From positions 74,294,609 to 74,358,608 of the forward strand of contig CM075853.1 in assembly GCA_037975125.1 (NCBI GenBank): a stretch of 64,000 nt of DNA, in the 5' to 3' direction. This stretch comes from Latrodectus hesperus (taxonomy: Eukaryota; Arthropoda; Arachnida; Araneae; Theridiidae). Shown piece after piece: positions 27,495 through 40,164 of the stretch. The notes under the pieces are model-generated. The model did not search any database. It had not been told where the DNA came from and saw nothing but the letters and a program-made list of their open reading frames with translations. Position 1 is the stretch's first letter, and each line of letters opens with the position of its first letter. A program made the position numbers and the translations under genes.

Positions 27495-28635
27495 TTATTA
27501 TATTAAATTATGTTGTTGTGTTGCAGTTCTTATTAGGAAGAATATTTAAGCCTACATATTTGATACGTATATATACTCAATGTTAGGTCCAAAAATGTTC
27601 TGTAAAAAAGATAAAGTGTACCTAGAAATATTCAGACAGTACAATCAAGAAATTTTAGTATGGCATATAATGAAATCGAAAACTGAAACTCATCTTTATG
27701 TTCCCTTTTATTCGTATTTGCCTTTTTAATTAGTGTTAAAATTCAGGTGATCACATGTGATAGTAAATACGAGATGTATTGGATAATAGAGTTTAACCAA
27801 AACTCAGCTTTCAGTACACATCATTAAAGAAATCTGTTTCAAATAAATTACCTCCAAATTTTGAATACAAATAAAAAGATACGAAAGATAACGTAGATAC
27901 GAAAGATTCTACCTTATTATTAATTATATTTTTTTTTCCTTTTTTGCGCCCTATTTTCCCATGTTTAACAATTTCGAATGTAATTTTTTATAATTCACTA
28001 TTGTAAAGTATATGTGGGTACGTATTAATCTAAAATATAAGAATTGATCGCTAGGAGTTGTAATAATTACACTAATAAAAGCTATTTTATGTAATTAAAG
28101 AGTGTGAAGAAAGAATTATTCTGTGAGAGAAACACGAATGTAGCCAATGGGAAAATTTTCTATGTCTTAAAAGCTTTCAAAAATACTTTATTGAAAAACA
28201 CAATGCAATCACTTTTCACGCCGCAATAAGAACTCGAAATAACTATGATGAATAACTAAACAAATGAAATGCTTGAGAAGTATATAATTTCTGTGCATGA
28301 AAGCATTAAGTTGTATAAAAATAAATATTAAAATAATTTTTATTAAATAAAAACTCGATTTAGATTCACGATTATTTCAATGTCATTATGTCATTTGTAG
28401 ATATATTTTCCGGAAAAGTAAAAGAATAAATTAAAATAAAAAAAATTGTATAATTAATGCTAAAACTAATCCATCGCAAATATAAAATTTGATTTATACT
28501 TATTTACAGTTCTATTAGCCTAGTTATGACATAAATATAAACGAAGGAATATGTATAATCCTCAAATTTTAAGTTATCTCATTTGGTAAAAATATATTTC
28601 GATTTTAAATTATGAAGTTCTTTTAAAAAAAATTT
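27495..28635. other. AT-rich non-coding sequence
   Basis: AT-rich. No coding region or repeat recognised. Confidence 0.6.
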
Positions 28636-28648
28636 AGAAAGAAAAGTT

Positions 28649-29092
28649 GTTGTTGTTGTTGTTGTTGCTTATCCTCCATGTCTGACGGAGTCAGACTAGA
28701 TCCACGAGTTCGTTGACTGTAAGGAAGTCGAAGACCAAAAGAGGATTGCCAAAGAGATCCTCCCCAGAGAGACCCATGCAATCCAAAAGATGCTCAGGAG
28801 AAGCCCGATGACTTTGGCACTTGGTGCAGGTGACGAAAGTTTTCCTGCCCCCGCTGAAAGTGAGGCACTTAATATGACCGCTAGCAAGTCTTGAGAGAAC
28901 AGTCCGGGTACGTCTGTCACACGGGAGGTCAAGGGACAAACCCGGTTTTGATCCCTTGTACCAATTATGGGTGGGGGGTGTTTTCCACTCCTCCGAGATT
29001 TTTGATTTTTCCCGGGAGTATAACTCCAGAAAAGTAAGTGTGGAAGAGGGAGTATTTGAAATCCTGCAACCCTCCTTAGCAAGATTATCGGC
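28649..29092 (-). mobile_element. 5'-truncated LINE 3' end, 13-bp TSD
   Basis: A perfect TSD, agaaagaaaagtt, flanks it (28636-28648 and 29093-29105). The minus-strand element starts in the RNase H C-terminal motif 'ADNLAKEG' and is open for about 135 codons, including 'TVLSRLASGHIKCLTF' and the zinc-ribbon-like 'CTKCQSHRASPEHLLDC' typical of the ORF2 tail of RNase-H-bearing non-LTR retrotransposons. It then ends in a (CAA)n tail (28649-28667). The frame looks intact from truncation point to stop, so it is a young or lightly decayed copy. Its family differs from the (GAA)-tailed LINE at 41391 and is shared with the relic at 36180-37000. Confidence 0.9.
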
Positions 29093-29105
29093 AGAAAGAA
29101 AAGTT

Positions 29106-30930
29106 TTTTGTATTAATGTCACAATTTATTTTTGTGGATGCATATTTATGGACTGAATTATTTTTTAAAACTGCGAATTTATTCTAAAATTTTTATTTTT
29201 AAAAAAGTTTTATTTTTAAAAAAAATTGAAAAAGTATTTTAATAGTTCTTTTACTCATCGGTAGATGGCAGTATAGTGGTAAATATGTTAAGTAATGTGT
29301 GTGTTTTAGTTGTTCTCCAATCTTGAAGTGGCGTCATCTACTACGAAGGAAAACAATCATTGTCTGAGGATATAGATAAAAATATATTCTACACTTTTGT
29401 TTAATATTTAATACGATATTTACGAATGTTTTCACATCATACGATGAATAGAATAGAAAATGAATAGATGAATTCATCTATGAAAATGAATGAAATCTAT
29501 AAAACATCTATTCATGTTATAAAAATGTTATTGAGTAAACCGTCGTTAAGTGTTTATTAAGGCTTCTAAAAGTTAACCATTCCACATTCTTTCAATTGAT
29601 AATTTACTTTTATCATTTTGGCATTATTAAATTAAAATAATTCGAAGATACATCCTGCAATATAAAAAATTCTGCCAATAATTGAAAAATAAGTTTACTT
29701 TGAAAAGTAATTTTCAATTTTCCTTTAACATTATTTTTAAAATTATAACTGTCATATTTATTTAATTTAAAAATGACTTATCTAATATAATTTTTAAAAC
29801 AGTTTTCAAATCATGTTTTTTTTCTTTTTTTTACTTAAATTAAACTTTTTATTTTATTTTAAAATAATGACATTTTAACGAAAATACCAGTTTGATACAG
29901 ATAAGTCAGAATATTTCTTTCATTTCATTCTTAAAAAAAATATTTCAATATTTTTCACTAAAGACATTTTAAGCACTTTCCTTGCTTAAATATAAACGAA
30001 TATATATAAATAATAAAATTACTCAATTTATTTGAATATTCATATCATAAATTTCTAAAATGTCCCATTAATAATTTAATTGTCTAATTGTCAACTTAGA
30101 ATAAAAACCATTTCAATTTCATTAAAATAAAAGAAACATCAATTGTAAAAATGTAAGTTTTTTTTTTAATTTTATTTTTTTATTTACTTATTTTTTAATT
30201 TGGCTGCATTCATTTTTCTCAATTTAAACTATATTTTCATTTATATAACGACAGTATTAGAACTATATTTTCTCACTATATTACAAATACTAAAAATTTT
30301 ATTCTAAATATCTTTAAAAAATTTAACGATTCTACTAAATGAATATAGTTCTTTTACCCTCATGTTGTTGCAAAAATCAATGAAGTAATGAAAAAACAAT
30401 CATAACTTTAAAAACGAAGCCACATTTTCACCAGATACATCGCATTTTATTGCAATGTAATAATAAATGTGTGTGTGCAATATTTCTAATTAATCTAGCT
30501 AAAATTACTAAACCGTTGTTAAACTACAATTTTGTGTTCGATGTTACTGCACAAAATTCCTTCTAGCTGATATTTTTTTTTTTTTTTACTATTAAACCTT
30601 ACCTTTTATTGAATAGTTATTATTGTTTGAGAATAAGAGTTAACTTGTTCATTATTTAAATTTTTAATTTAATTATATTTCAATTGCTTAACTATAAACC
30701 CACATATTTTTAAACTCTAAATTACTTAAATTTTCCATGACTTAGAACCAAACTCACGATATTCAATTTATTTAGAATTTTAGAATATGTCTGGTGTATC
30801 AATATTTTAAAACGTAAGTAGAATCTCAGACATTTCTCACACATTTTAAAACATAAGTAAAAGATAATTTTCTTTTCATTAATAATTAATTCATTGTTAT
30901 CATTATTAATATTATGTTTTAAGACATATA
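29106..30930. other. AT-rich non-coding sequence
   Basis: AT-rich with long T and A runs. Short repeated 'atgaatagatgaattcatct' motifs occur near 29440-29515. No gene recognised. Confidence 0.6.
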
Positions 30931-30957
30931 TTTATCTTAAAATTCATTATATATATA

Positions 30958-32361
30958 CACTACTGGCCATTAAAATTGCTACACCAAGAAGGAATGCAAA
31001 TAACAGAACGATATTTATTGAACACATACATTATAGTGGAAAGAACAAGTGATTAGATTTACAGGAAAATAGGATGTATAGATCTTGAGAAATAAGTACC
31101 CAGAGCAGCCACCCTTGACTGCAATAATAGCATTTATCCGCCTAGGCATGGAGTCAAACAAAGATTGTATGGCATGTACGGGGATCTCAGTCCATGCAGC
31201 TTCAACACTATGCCACAGTTCATCTACAGTAATGGATGGTGAGTGGTGGCGTGCCAATCACTCAGCAACCATTGACCACACGTTCTCAATTGGTGACAGA
31301 TCAGGAGAACGTGCTGGCCAGGATAACAGTCGAACCTGTTCTGTATCAAGGAAGTTCAGAACAGTACGGGCAACATGCGGTCGTGCATTATCCTGTTGAA
31401 ACAAAACATTAGGGAGGCCTCGAAGATAGGGCAGAGCCACGGGTTTTAACACATCGGAAATGTAACGGTTGCTGTTCAAAGTGCCGGTAATGCGAACAAG
31501 AGGTGATCGCGACATGTATCCAATAGCACCTCATACCATCACTCCAGCAGATGGGCCAGTTTGGCGATGTCCAATGCAAGCTGGCAATGCGCGTTCTCCA
31601 CGATGCCTCCAAACACGGATGCGGCCATCACGGTCCTGTATACAGAACCAAGATTCATTTGTAATGATGACGTGATGCCATTCCCGCGTCCAGGTTCGTC
31701 GCTGATCACACCATTGAAGGCGCTCCTGTCTGTGACGCAGCGTCAATGGTAGCCGAAGCCATGGTCGGCGTGCAGACAATCCATGCAGCTGCAAACGTCG
31801 ACGAACTGTTCGAGCAGAAACTCGTTGCCTTGCAAATGACTCCATTTCTCGACTCAGGGTTCGTGACGTGGCAGTACGATCCCTTGTGACCATGCGGATA
31901 AGATGTCTGTCTTCTCTGCTGTTAGTGATGGGGGGTTGCTGAGATCCTGCATGACGTTCCATATGTTTGTCCTGAAACCATCGATTCCATATTCTGCTAA
32001 CAGTCATGGGGTCTCGACCGACGCGAGCACTAATATTGCGGTACGATAAACTGCAATCCCGGTAGACTATAATCCTTCCTCGATCAAAGACACGTGCTGA
32101 TAGGCATTTCTTCTTCTTACACGAGGCATTACAACAACTTTCTTTTCCGAAAACAACGTTGAAACGGAAATTGAGTATGAGAAAACTGCTGTCAAATCTC
32201 TGGTTTTATACACATTGTAGATGTCGCTACTGTCGCCTGCTTTGTATGAATGCGCTGAAAATCTAATCATTTGCATATCACAGCAAGTTCTACCTGTCTT
32301 GCAAATTTCGCATGTGTGGTGTGCCGCTTTCCTGGTGTAGCAATTTTAATGGCCAGTAGTG
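30958..32361 (-). mobile_element. Tc1/mariner element, full-length but inactive (Tc1-1)
   Basis: Near-perfect TIRs of about 29 bp start 'cactactggccattaaaatt' at 30958 and end with the exact reverse complement at 32361. The element is 1404 bp, typical for Tc1. The left side has the expected TA (30956-30957); the right side reads 'tc', so one copy of the TSD may have mutated. It encodes a transposase on the minus strand (31015-32129) that is broken. The flanks are themselves inverted copies of one AT-rich sequence (see 32359-32498). Confidence 0.95.
31015..32129 (-). pseudogene. Tc1-like transposase, frameshifted and with stops
   Basis: Starts at ATG 32127-32129 (MPRVRRRNAYQHVS). A 4-nt deletion near 32088, judged against the Tc1-3 relic in this window, shifts the frame. 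The helix-turn-helix region continues with 'RDPMTVSRIWNRWFQDK' and 'ARTVRRRLQLHGLSARRPWL'. The DDE domain shows 'VIITNESWFC' where the family has a first catalytic Asp: the codon at 31657-31659 is AAT (Asn). 'FQQDNARPHVA' (second Asp) and 'SPDLSPIENVWSM' (final Glu, D34E type) are intact. In-frame stops lie at 31531-31533 (Trp codon of the VWGAIGY block) and 31258-31260 (expected Arg, CGA to TGA). The reading frame also runs on after the usual 'GGCSGY' end. Dead on several counts. Confidence 0.95.
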
Positions 32362-32387
32362 TCTATGTATATATATAATAAATTTTA

Positions 32388-32469
<82 letters not shown>

Positions 32470-32498
32470 TAAAATTTATTATATATATACATAGACAC
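32359..32498. repeat. 140-bp palindrome with (TA)n centre
   Basis: Arms of 38 bp (32359-32396 and 32461-32498) are exact reverse complements, and the centre is a self-complementary (TA)n run. The whole block can therefore form a 140-bp cruciform or hairpin. The outer part of the arm, 'tatcttaaaatttattatat', is also found, with one change, on the other side of Tc1-1 (from about 30932), so three copies of the same sequence surround the transposon. Confidence 0.93.
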
Positions 32499-34161
32499 AT
32501 AGCAGATATATACATAGCAGAGACCTTGGAAATCAAGTTTTTTTTTCTTCGATTTTGAAAAAGTACTACCGAATTTTACTCAATCTTTTAACTACTGGTA
32601 AATACATGATTGAATTTGAATAAAAGGAGTATGGTTCCTTCTTTATTCTTTTCTATTAAGAGTTTGTACTGATGTAGCTGTGTTACAGTCAGAATAAATT
32701 TGGGTTCATCAATATGTTCTTTAAGAAATATATATAATAAACGGAGAGAGTTTGAGTAAGATGTTTGTTGGCATAATTAAGCTTACTTTTCGAATCAAAC
32801 TTGAGGGATTTAGGGGTTATTATAAAAAAATTTGTGTTATTGCACAACAATAACTATCTACATTCTGTTACTTACATTTCTGAAGTGTCCCCAAAATTTT
32901 ATTATGAAGTAATGTCATCTTACTGTTAGTATTTTGTCTCTTCTGATCATTATTTATTTTTTCCATTCCAATATGGCTTATAAGCTCTTTAATTCACCTT
33001 AGACCAAGAAGTAATGGTAGCATTATTGCTCAGTTAAAACCATCTTTTCAGAAAAAAACAGGAAACTCGGATATAAAATACGGGTGCTATATTAAAAATA
33101 GATATAATAGTAAATTTCCTATTCGCACTGAAATAAAATTTGTACTATATTGAGGATATTTTTTGGCTTATCCTCGTGTAAATATATACATACTTGTATA
33201 CACATGATATGAATTCATGTAAACTGTAATTCGAGATAGTATTTTTAAGAAGATTTCTAGGAGTATTCACTTTACTAAGACATGCAATGATTTAATTATG
33301 AATGGGATATTTAAATATAACATTAATAATATTTGTATAAATGTTATTTATATATATGATATCAAATACTTATGATTTTTAAAAATATTAATAAATTTAT
33401 GAAATAAAAAAGAAAAAATATTAGTATAATTTTACTATTTATAATGTTTCATTTTGTGTATCGATTTGTGGTATTAAATTAACATGTCATAATGACAAAA
33501 ATTTTATTGATATAAGCAACATATCAGATTTTTTTTAACTTATTATAATTTATTTATGGTAGACTTTTACAGGTGTATCTGATTTTATTAAACATCAACA
33601 GTCATAAATAATCACTTTAAAAGGAGATTGACATTTTTTTAATGAACGATTTTATTAACAAAACATTGTGAAATAAAGGCATCATTCGTTTACAAAAATT
33701 TAATAATTTTGTAAATAACTGCATTTTTAATATCATCAGATTATTTTTTAAAAAATAGTTAAATTTCATAGGGATTTTAAAATTTTATTTTACAAAATTG
33801 AATTTTGAGGAAGCTTTGTTTTCTTTGAAATAATTTTATAAAGACATGTTTCAGACAAAGGACAAGAGTTCTTATTGAATCATACACGTACTGTCATATA
33901 TTCATAGACAGAATTTTAATTTAAATAAAAAAAAATATACAAAATAATTAAATTGAAAGTTTTTCTGAGTTACACAATTTTGGGCCAAATTTAGCTAGCG
34001 AACCAAATGAACACTATTTAAAGCTTAAAACTGTTATTTAATATGTTTTGTTTTACGAAATTTCATTAATATAATGCAAGAGCTTTCTCTAAACTGTATC
34101 ACTTCAAGTAATGAAGGCACATGGCTCAACGTGGCATAATATAAGGCTACGCTTTTCGAAG
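32499..34161. other. AT-rich non-coding sequence
   Basis: AT-rich with poly-A and poly-T tracts. No gene or repeat recognised. Confidence 0.6.
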
Positions 34162-34361
34162 TGAGATATCCTTGTATATATTGGTTGTATTGTTAATAAC
34201 ATGGATGTAGTTCAGATAGGAATTCTTTTCTGAGAGAGATGTCTCTATGTATATCGGTTGTATTGTTAATGACATGGATGTAGTTTGGATGGTAGTTCTT
34301 TCATGAGAGAGATGTTCTAGCGTATATTGGTTGTATTGTTCATAACATGGTAGTTCTTTAG
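34162..34361 (+). repeat. Minisatellite, three units of about 70 bp
   Basis: Three imperfect units at 34162-34230, 34231-34303 and 34304-34361. Each contains 'tgagagagatgt' or a variant, then 'tatattggttgtattgtt' or a variant, then 'aacatggatgtagtt' and 'ttctttt'. The third unit lacks the 'gatgtagtttggat' part. Sequence quality and spacing point to tandem duplication. Confidence 0.85.
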
Positions 34362-35259
34362 TTATTTTTTTGTTCGTTGGGTGTTTCTTTAGATATCTTT
34401 AGAGGGACAAGTTTTCTCCTTTGAGACGCGGGAATACAGCCAACTATATATGAAAGCTTCCTAAACTCTTACTTTTATTGATTAGTTTCTTTCATAATAT
34501 TTCATACTTTATATTCCTTCATGAAAAAAAATTTCTATTTAATGTTTGTATTTCAAATGTATAAAATTTAAGAATATACAAGTACATGTATATATTTTAT
34601 TTTAATAGAAATTAAGACTTAAAAATTTTTATATAAGTTCTCAAGACAAGATATTAAATTATAATTCCGTTCAGAAGTATAACTCAGAAGTGGATTTAAG
34701 ATCTTTAGGCACTGAAATTTTCAGTAGCCTTCTATTGAAAAACTTAGAAAGAAATGTAATATATATATTTTAAATTTTGTATCAATGTATACTTTATACA
34801 TTAAATTTTTAAAGGAAAGGTAAATAAATAAAAAAATGAAAGACTTTATTCATTTTTATACAACAGATTTTTGCACTTATGATTGAATAAGATTAATACA
34901 TTGAATAAGATAGTACGACTGCACAACATGCCTTGTCTTTGCAAATAATTGAACGATTTCAGTATAATCTTAAATAAATTATACAGAAGTATTTTCTGCG
35001 TATCGAAGTAATATTTCTGAGCCCATGTGTATACTGGAGTTTTTCTACTTTATATTGGAGAATAAATTATCTTTCCTTTTTTTTTTTTTACGTTGAAAAA
35101 TATTTTCCTTTCTGGATTTTTTTTTCTGTATATTACATTACCCAAGATGCGCATATAGTTTCATTTAATATCATTTATTTGATTCTGCGACTCCCAACAA
35201 AGATATGTTTCTTTTTTTTGCTCTCTCTCTCTCTCTCTCTCTTTCTCTCTTTCTCTCTT

Positions 35260-35292
<33 letters not shown>

Positions 35293-36169
35293 TCAGTAAC
35301 TATGGAAAAATTTTTTATTCATTTAATGCAGTAAGTTTTAATATACTTTACCTGGCAAAGAATAAATTTTATATACAGCATAAGATACATTATTTCCTGT
35401 CTACAATTTTTAACAAAGAAAAATGAAATTTTATTGTGAGTTTAAAAAGCGAACTTAAAGTATTTATAATAGAAAATTTTTTCTACTATTAATAATTAAT
35501 GAAAGCGAATTTAAATATTTATAGTAAAATAGAAATTTAAATTTGTTTAAAAATAATGACATTGATAAGTGATATATTACTTTATCCAAAAAAAAAATTA
35601 CATTGTTTAGAAAACAATAGGTTATCGTTGATTAAGATTTCGGGTATCAAAATATTTATTTTGATGAAATTCTTAAATTCGTTAACATTTTACTTTTTTA
35701 TAATAAATTATGCTCATAAAGATATATTTAATTGACATACTTTTAAAAAGAAATATAAGTGATTTGCTTATAAAAGCATGTGTTATATACAAAGCAGAAG
35801 CAATCTTTCCAGGTGATTTTGTTGTTTGAAATTTAAAATTATTTCGCTTTAAATTAAAATTATTATGTGTGTTACTTGACATAGTTTTTCCATAAGAACC
35901 GTGTTCAGTTATATCACGTCAGACATTTTGTCTTTTAGGGAGGAAAATTTTTTTCTTAATTTCCTGTGTACAAATGCATTTAGCATACTTAATATAGAAG
36001 CTTAAATATTATTTTTATGTGAGAAGCAGACATTATACTAAATTTTACCAGATCAAAATACTTGGACCTGCTAAAACTGAAACAAGAAAATACATATATT
36101 GAATACTAAAAACAAACAGAAGTTCATTCTATTAAATAATTATAGTTTTATAAAACAATTAGATTGTTA
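34362..36169. other. AT-rich non-coding sequence
   Basis: AT-rich. Contains the CT microsatellite at 35219-35292. No gene recognised. Confidence 0.6.
35219..35292. repeat. (CT)n microsatellite
   Basis: CT-repeat tract interrupted by several TTT steps. The open frame reading FALSLSLSLF across it is a repeat artefact. Confidence 0.96.
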
Positions 36170-36179
36170 ATATTGTTAC

Positions 36180-37000
36180 TAATCTCCAAATCTGACAGAG
36201 TAAGATCACATGCAGGAATCCGCACTCATCTTTAAAAAGTCGAAGACAAAAAGAGGGGAACAATAAATTTCTTTCCAAATGAGACCCAAACATTCCCAGT
36301 TACATTTATCAGAAGCCTGTTGTTGTTGGCATTTTGGACATAAAGGATAGAATTTCTCATCATTATAAAATGTAAGACATTTCTGGTAGTCAGTGGCAAG
36401 ACGTGAGAGGCTAGTATATTTTTTCTGTCACACGAGGAAGTAAGAAGCAGATTTGGTTTACTATCCCTGTACCAGAAAGGAATACAGAATGCCAGTCAAT
36501 TTTTAATTTAGGATTTTTTTCTGGGAAAAAATTCATGGTGGATAATCTCTGAAGAAAAATGGATTGGGTGACTGCAACTCTTTTTGGCAAAATTATTTGC
36601 AATTTTTATAGCAAAAGGCTTCATGTGAGATGGAATCAACTAGAAGTAAATTTCATGTTGAAGAAAAATGATGCTTTAACTCGAGTAAAATGGATTTTTT
36701 TTTTTTTGTTCCCAATATGGATACAATTATAGAGATATTGCAGATTGATTCACAAAAAGGGAATGTGCAGCATCTGTAAATTCAAAGACCCGAGCACCAG
36801 AGGCAAAACACTGTTTTAGTTCCATTTCAATTGCTGATTTTAGCTGGGTATAAAGGAATGGCCTTCACTTCAAGGGGGATCCTACCAGAAGCAAACTCCC
36901 GACATACTTTCATTCCGCAAACGGTCCTCCTCCCATAACGATAAGGCCATTCACTGTAGTGGAAGGGGTGATTAGATTTCAAATTAAAATTTAAGCAACT
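36180..37000 (-). pseudogene. LINE RNase H and 3' region, decayed
   Basis: Aligns, with many substitutions and indels, to the minus-strand LINE end at 28649-29092: 'aagtcgaagacaaaaagagg' against 'aagtcgaagaccaaaagagg', 'tgtcacacgaggaagtaag' against 'tgtcacacgggaggtcaag'. It extends further 5' (toward 37000) than that copy into what should be the start of RNase H and upstream sequence. Numerous stops. No ends or TSD determined. Confidence 0.75.
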
Positions 37001-39522
37001 CTCAACGACAGTAAAGATGAAAAGCATAGGAATTATTTACATAAAATATAAAAAATAGATGTATCGGATTAATTTATATGAAAAATTATAAATCTTCACT
37101 TACACGGAAAAGAGATTTCATGATTTCATGTTTAATAACGTGATAATATTTTTCTGTGTTGGTCATCTGATTAATAAAATGCTATTTTCTCAATACTTAT
37201 TTATAATCTCGGTTTTTAATAAAAAAAAGACTTTTTTATAATTTTTTAAAAACCATTTTTAATAAATCATAAAAGTTTTTTTAATATTTAATTACTTTCA
37301 AAATAGGGGTAAATATTTATTATATTTTTCTTCGTTCATAAAATAATCAAATCCAATTTAAGTTTTAAAGTTTGTAATAAATATTTTTACAATCAAAGTA
37401 AAAAATAGACTAATAATAACAATGCAAGTTACTTTTTATTTACATTGCATTGTTTCAAACAAAAGTTTTCCATAACTAAAACTAATTAAAAATTTTATCA
37501 AGAAGTATATTTATACAATGAAACACAAACATATATAAACAGTAAGAGTATTTTCAGATAATTTCTTGATTTAATCTTTTGGAAAAATGTCGAAACATAA
37601 GAAATTAACTATAAAGCAACAAAATCTTTTGGCTAATTCGATATTATTCCCGAAAACGTATAACGAATTTAATTTTAAAATAATAATTTTTCTATGATAC
37701 AAGAATTTTTATCTTAAAATTTTAAAAATGAGTTCGCATTAATATGTAATATTTATACTAATAGAAAATAGGTTTTTAAATTAACTTAAAGAATATGTGA
37801 TCATAATCATTTAAATTAATGCTAGACAGAATATATACAAATTTACTATTGTAATTTGCAATACCCAACACAAAAACCCATTTGGTTAAAAAATAATAAT
37901 CAGAAAGAAAGGTTTTATTCTGCGGAAACTGTTCAAACTAAATGCAAGAACTTATTTGTACATTTTAAACTTTTTTGATATAGGGCGAGCTTACAAAAAA
38001 ACTTTTTTTCAAAATGCTGAAATAGCATTAACATTCCACATGCTGAATTTTAGAAATTTATTTATCAAGAATTAAAGTCGAAAAAATTATGGAAATGGGA
38101 AAAGTAATGATATTTTTAAATTAATACTATATATTTTTAAAGACTTGAAAATTTAAGAAGTTGTATAATTGTTGTAAGGATCTATTTTTCTATTCTTCAC
38201 TATATCGAATAATAGTTTTAAAAAAAAAAGTTAATGTGTTTTAAATTATCAAAAATTTATTTACATCGGAAAAGTTGTTTTTGTATGAAAAGATTTTTTT
38301 TTTTTTGTTAGAAATTTAAAGTATACCTGCAATTCTAAACTAATCGGTATTATAAACTTTATTGATATGATTTTATTAAAGTTTAATTCTTTATCTGAAG
38401 TAAGAGTGTGTGCTTTCAACTAATCACTACTACACAAATTGAAAAGAATACCTTCTGAAGTGTATAAAACAATTTTAGACATAAAAATGTTTATCAATAT
38501 TTAAATATTAAATAAAATTCACTGAATTTTCTGAAGAACAATTTACTGTTTAAAAATTATTGAATCATAAATTTAATTTGCTTTGAAGATATTATAAATT
38601 TTTATAATCGAATAATCATTTCCCAAAATATTATCCTTACGTCATATAAAAATAAACTATATGAAATTCATACAAAAAATGAAATAAATATTAAAATGTC
38701 TTTCAAGTCAGAATAGAGATAAAATCAGAAATATCGTAATTTCCTTTGTTTATTTTTTATTAGTGAAAATTTTTAATCATGCGATATGTAAAAAAATATT
38801 GCTAATTAATATTTATATATTAAAATAATGATTTTAGTGTAACAATTAATATTTTTGGCATACTTTAGTTTCAATATTATATTTTTTTCAAAAGAAATGA
38901 TAGTCAAAACATAAGTATAATATTCTTTGACATAAAATCAGATGACTATCATGCTACATTATGCTTTAAAATGATACTTCTATTTTATGAACAATATTTC
39001 AAATGCATATTAAAAGAAATTAAAGTAATAATGAACTAAAATGTAACATGCAGTAAACTTATTCTGTAAGTTTTTTCCCAATGTACAAAAATAAAACTAT
39101 AAATTAAATGAATTTGAGTGATTATAACTTAAGACAATATTATTAATTATGCAAAATCCGTCAATTTTACTAATAAATGCAAGAACATTGGAATTAAATA
39201 CATAATTAACATTTACGAAATTTATTCGCTTATCTCAATCATAACTAGTTTATAAAATGTCATTAAAATAAAAAAATTGAATTAAATTAACTAAAATAAA
39301 TGTTAGTAATTAAGAAAAGAAGAAAAACGGACAAAAATAGACTTAAGAAAGGAAGCAAGCGTTAACAGAAACAAATTAAAAAACTATATAGAAGTATAAA
39401 ATCTTTGTCCTAATCAAATCACCTAATTTAATTATATTTTAGACTAAAATTTAAAAAAGATATTTACTATACAAAATTGTGCATTTCTTTGTAAAGTTGT
39501 AAATATTAAATTTTGGTAAAAA
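37001..39522. other. AT-rich non-coding sequence
   Basis: AT-rich. No gene or repeat recognised. Confidence 0.6.
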
Positions 39523-39524
39523 TA

Positions 39525-39895
39525 TACTTGAGGGTGCCCCTTGGCGAGATTGGCGATTTGTTTGGCGCCAATCCTGTTCGCGCGGAACGCTGTGCAAACA
39601 GTAATGGCGGCCAAAACACAATGAAATTTCAAAATTAATGCAGTAAGCACATAAAAAAAGAAAAAAATGTACTCACTTTATTTTGCTGGAACATTCTCAC
39701 ATTGAAGTACACAGAATTTTGTAATAGCACCTACAGATATTGCTTAAATTTATCCTGAGAAGAAAACCAATCAGAATCTTAACCAATCAGAACCGTGAAT
39801 GGATTTCAGAATAACGTTTAGGGCTATCATAAATAGAACAACATCGCCCAGCCTGGTGATAAACTTGGCGAGAATTCAAGGGGTACCCTCAAGTA
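39525..39895. mobile_element. MITE, 371 bp, TA-flanked
   Basis: Ends 'tacttgagggtgccccttg' (from 39525) and, in reverse complement, 'tacttgagggtaccccttg' (ending 39895) form inverted repeats with one mismatch, flanked by TA on both sides (39523-39524, 39896-39897). Both ends continue into short 'ggcgaga' or 'tctcgcca' blocks. The interior is GC-richer than the surroundings ('ttggcgccaatcctgttcgc', 'aatggcggcc') and has no convincing ORF. The TA TSD and short TIR fit a non-autonomous Tc1/mariner-type element. Confidence 0.85.
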
Positions 39896-40164
39896 TAGTC
39901 TAACCTAAATTTTAGAGTTGAATCGAATCATGGCGATAATAATCAATGATTTAGATATTTGGCATGAAAATCAGTCCCAGTTTTAGTTTTCAAAAGGAAA
40001 GGCTGAGATGAGTGGGGTTCGATTCATTAAGATCAATCCATCAATCCACCCATTAGGGGGAAAGAAAAAGGAAGTGGATTCTACTGTGCGAAAATATACT
40101 TCGTGGCAATTTTATTATAAATTTTGATGGGAACAAAACATTTGTGTTAAAACAAAGAATTCTT

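Noticed and set aside
28649..28667. (GTT)n as an independent microsatellite
   Set aside because: It is the (CAA)n tail of the minus-strand LINE, bounded by the TSD.
35205..35426. 73-codon frame rich in LSLS and FS
   Set aside because: Driven by the (CT)n tract; no domain or exon signal.
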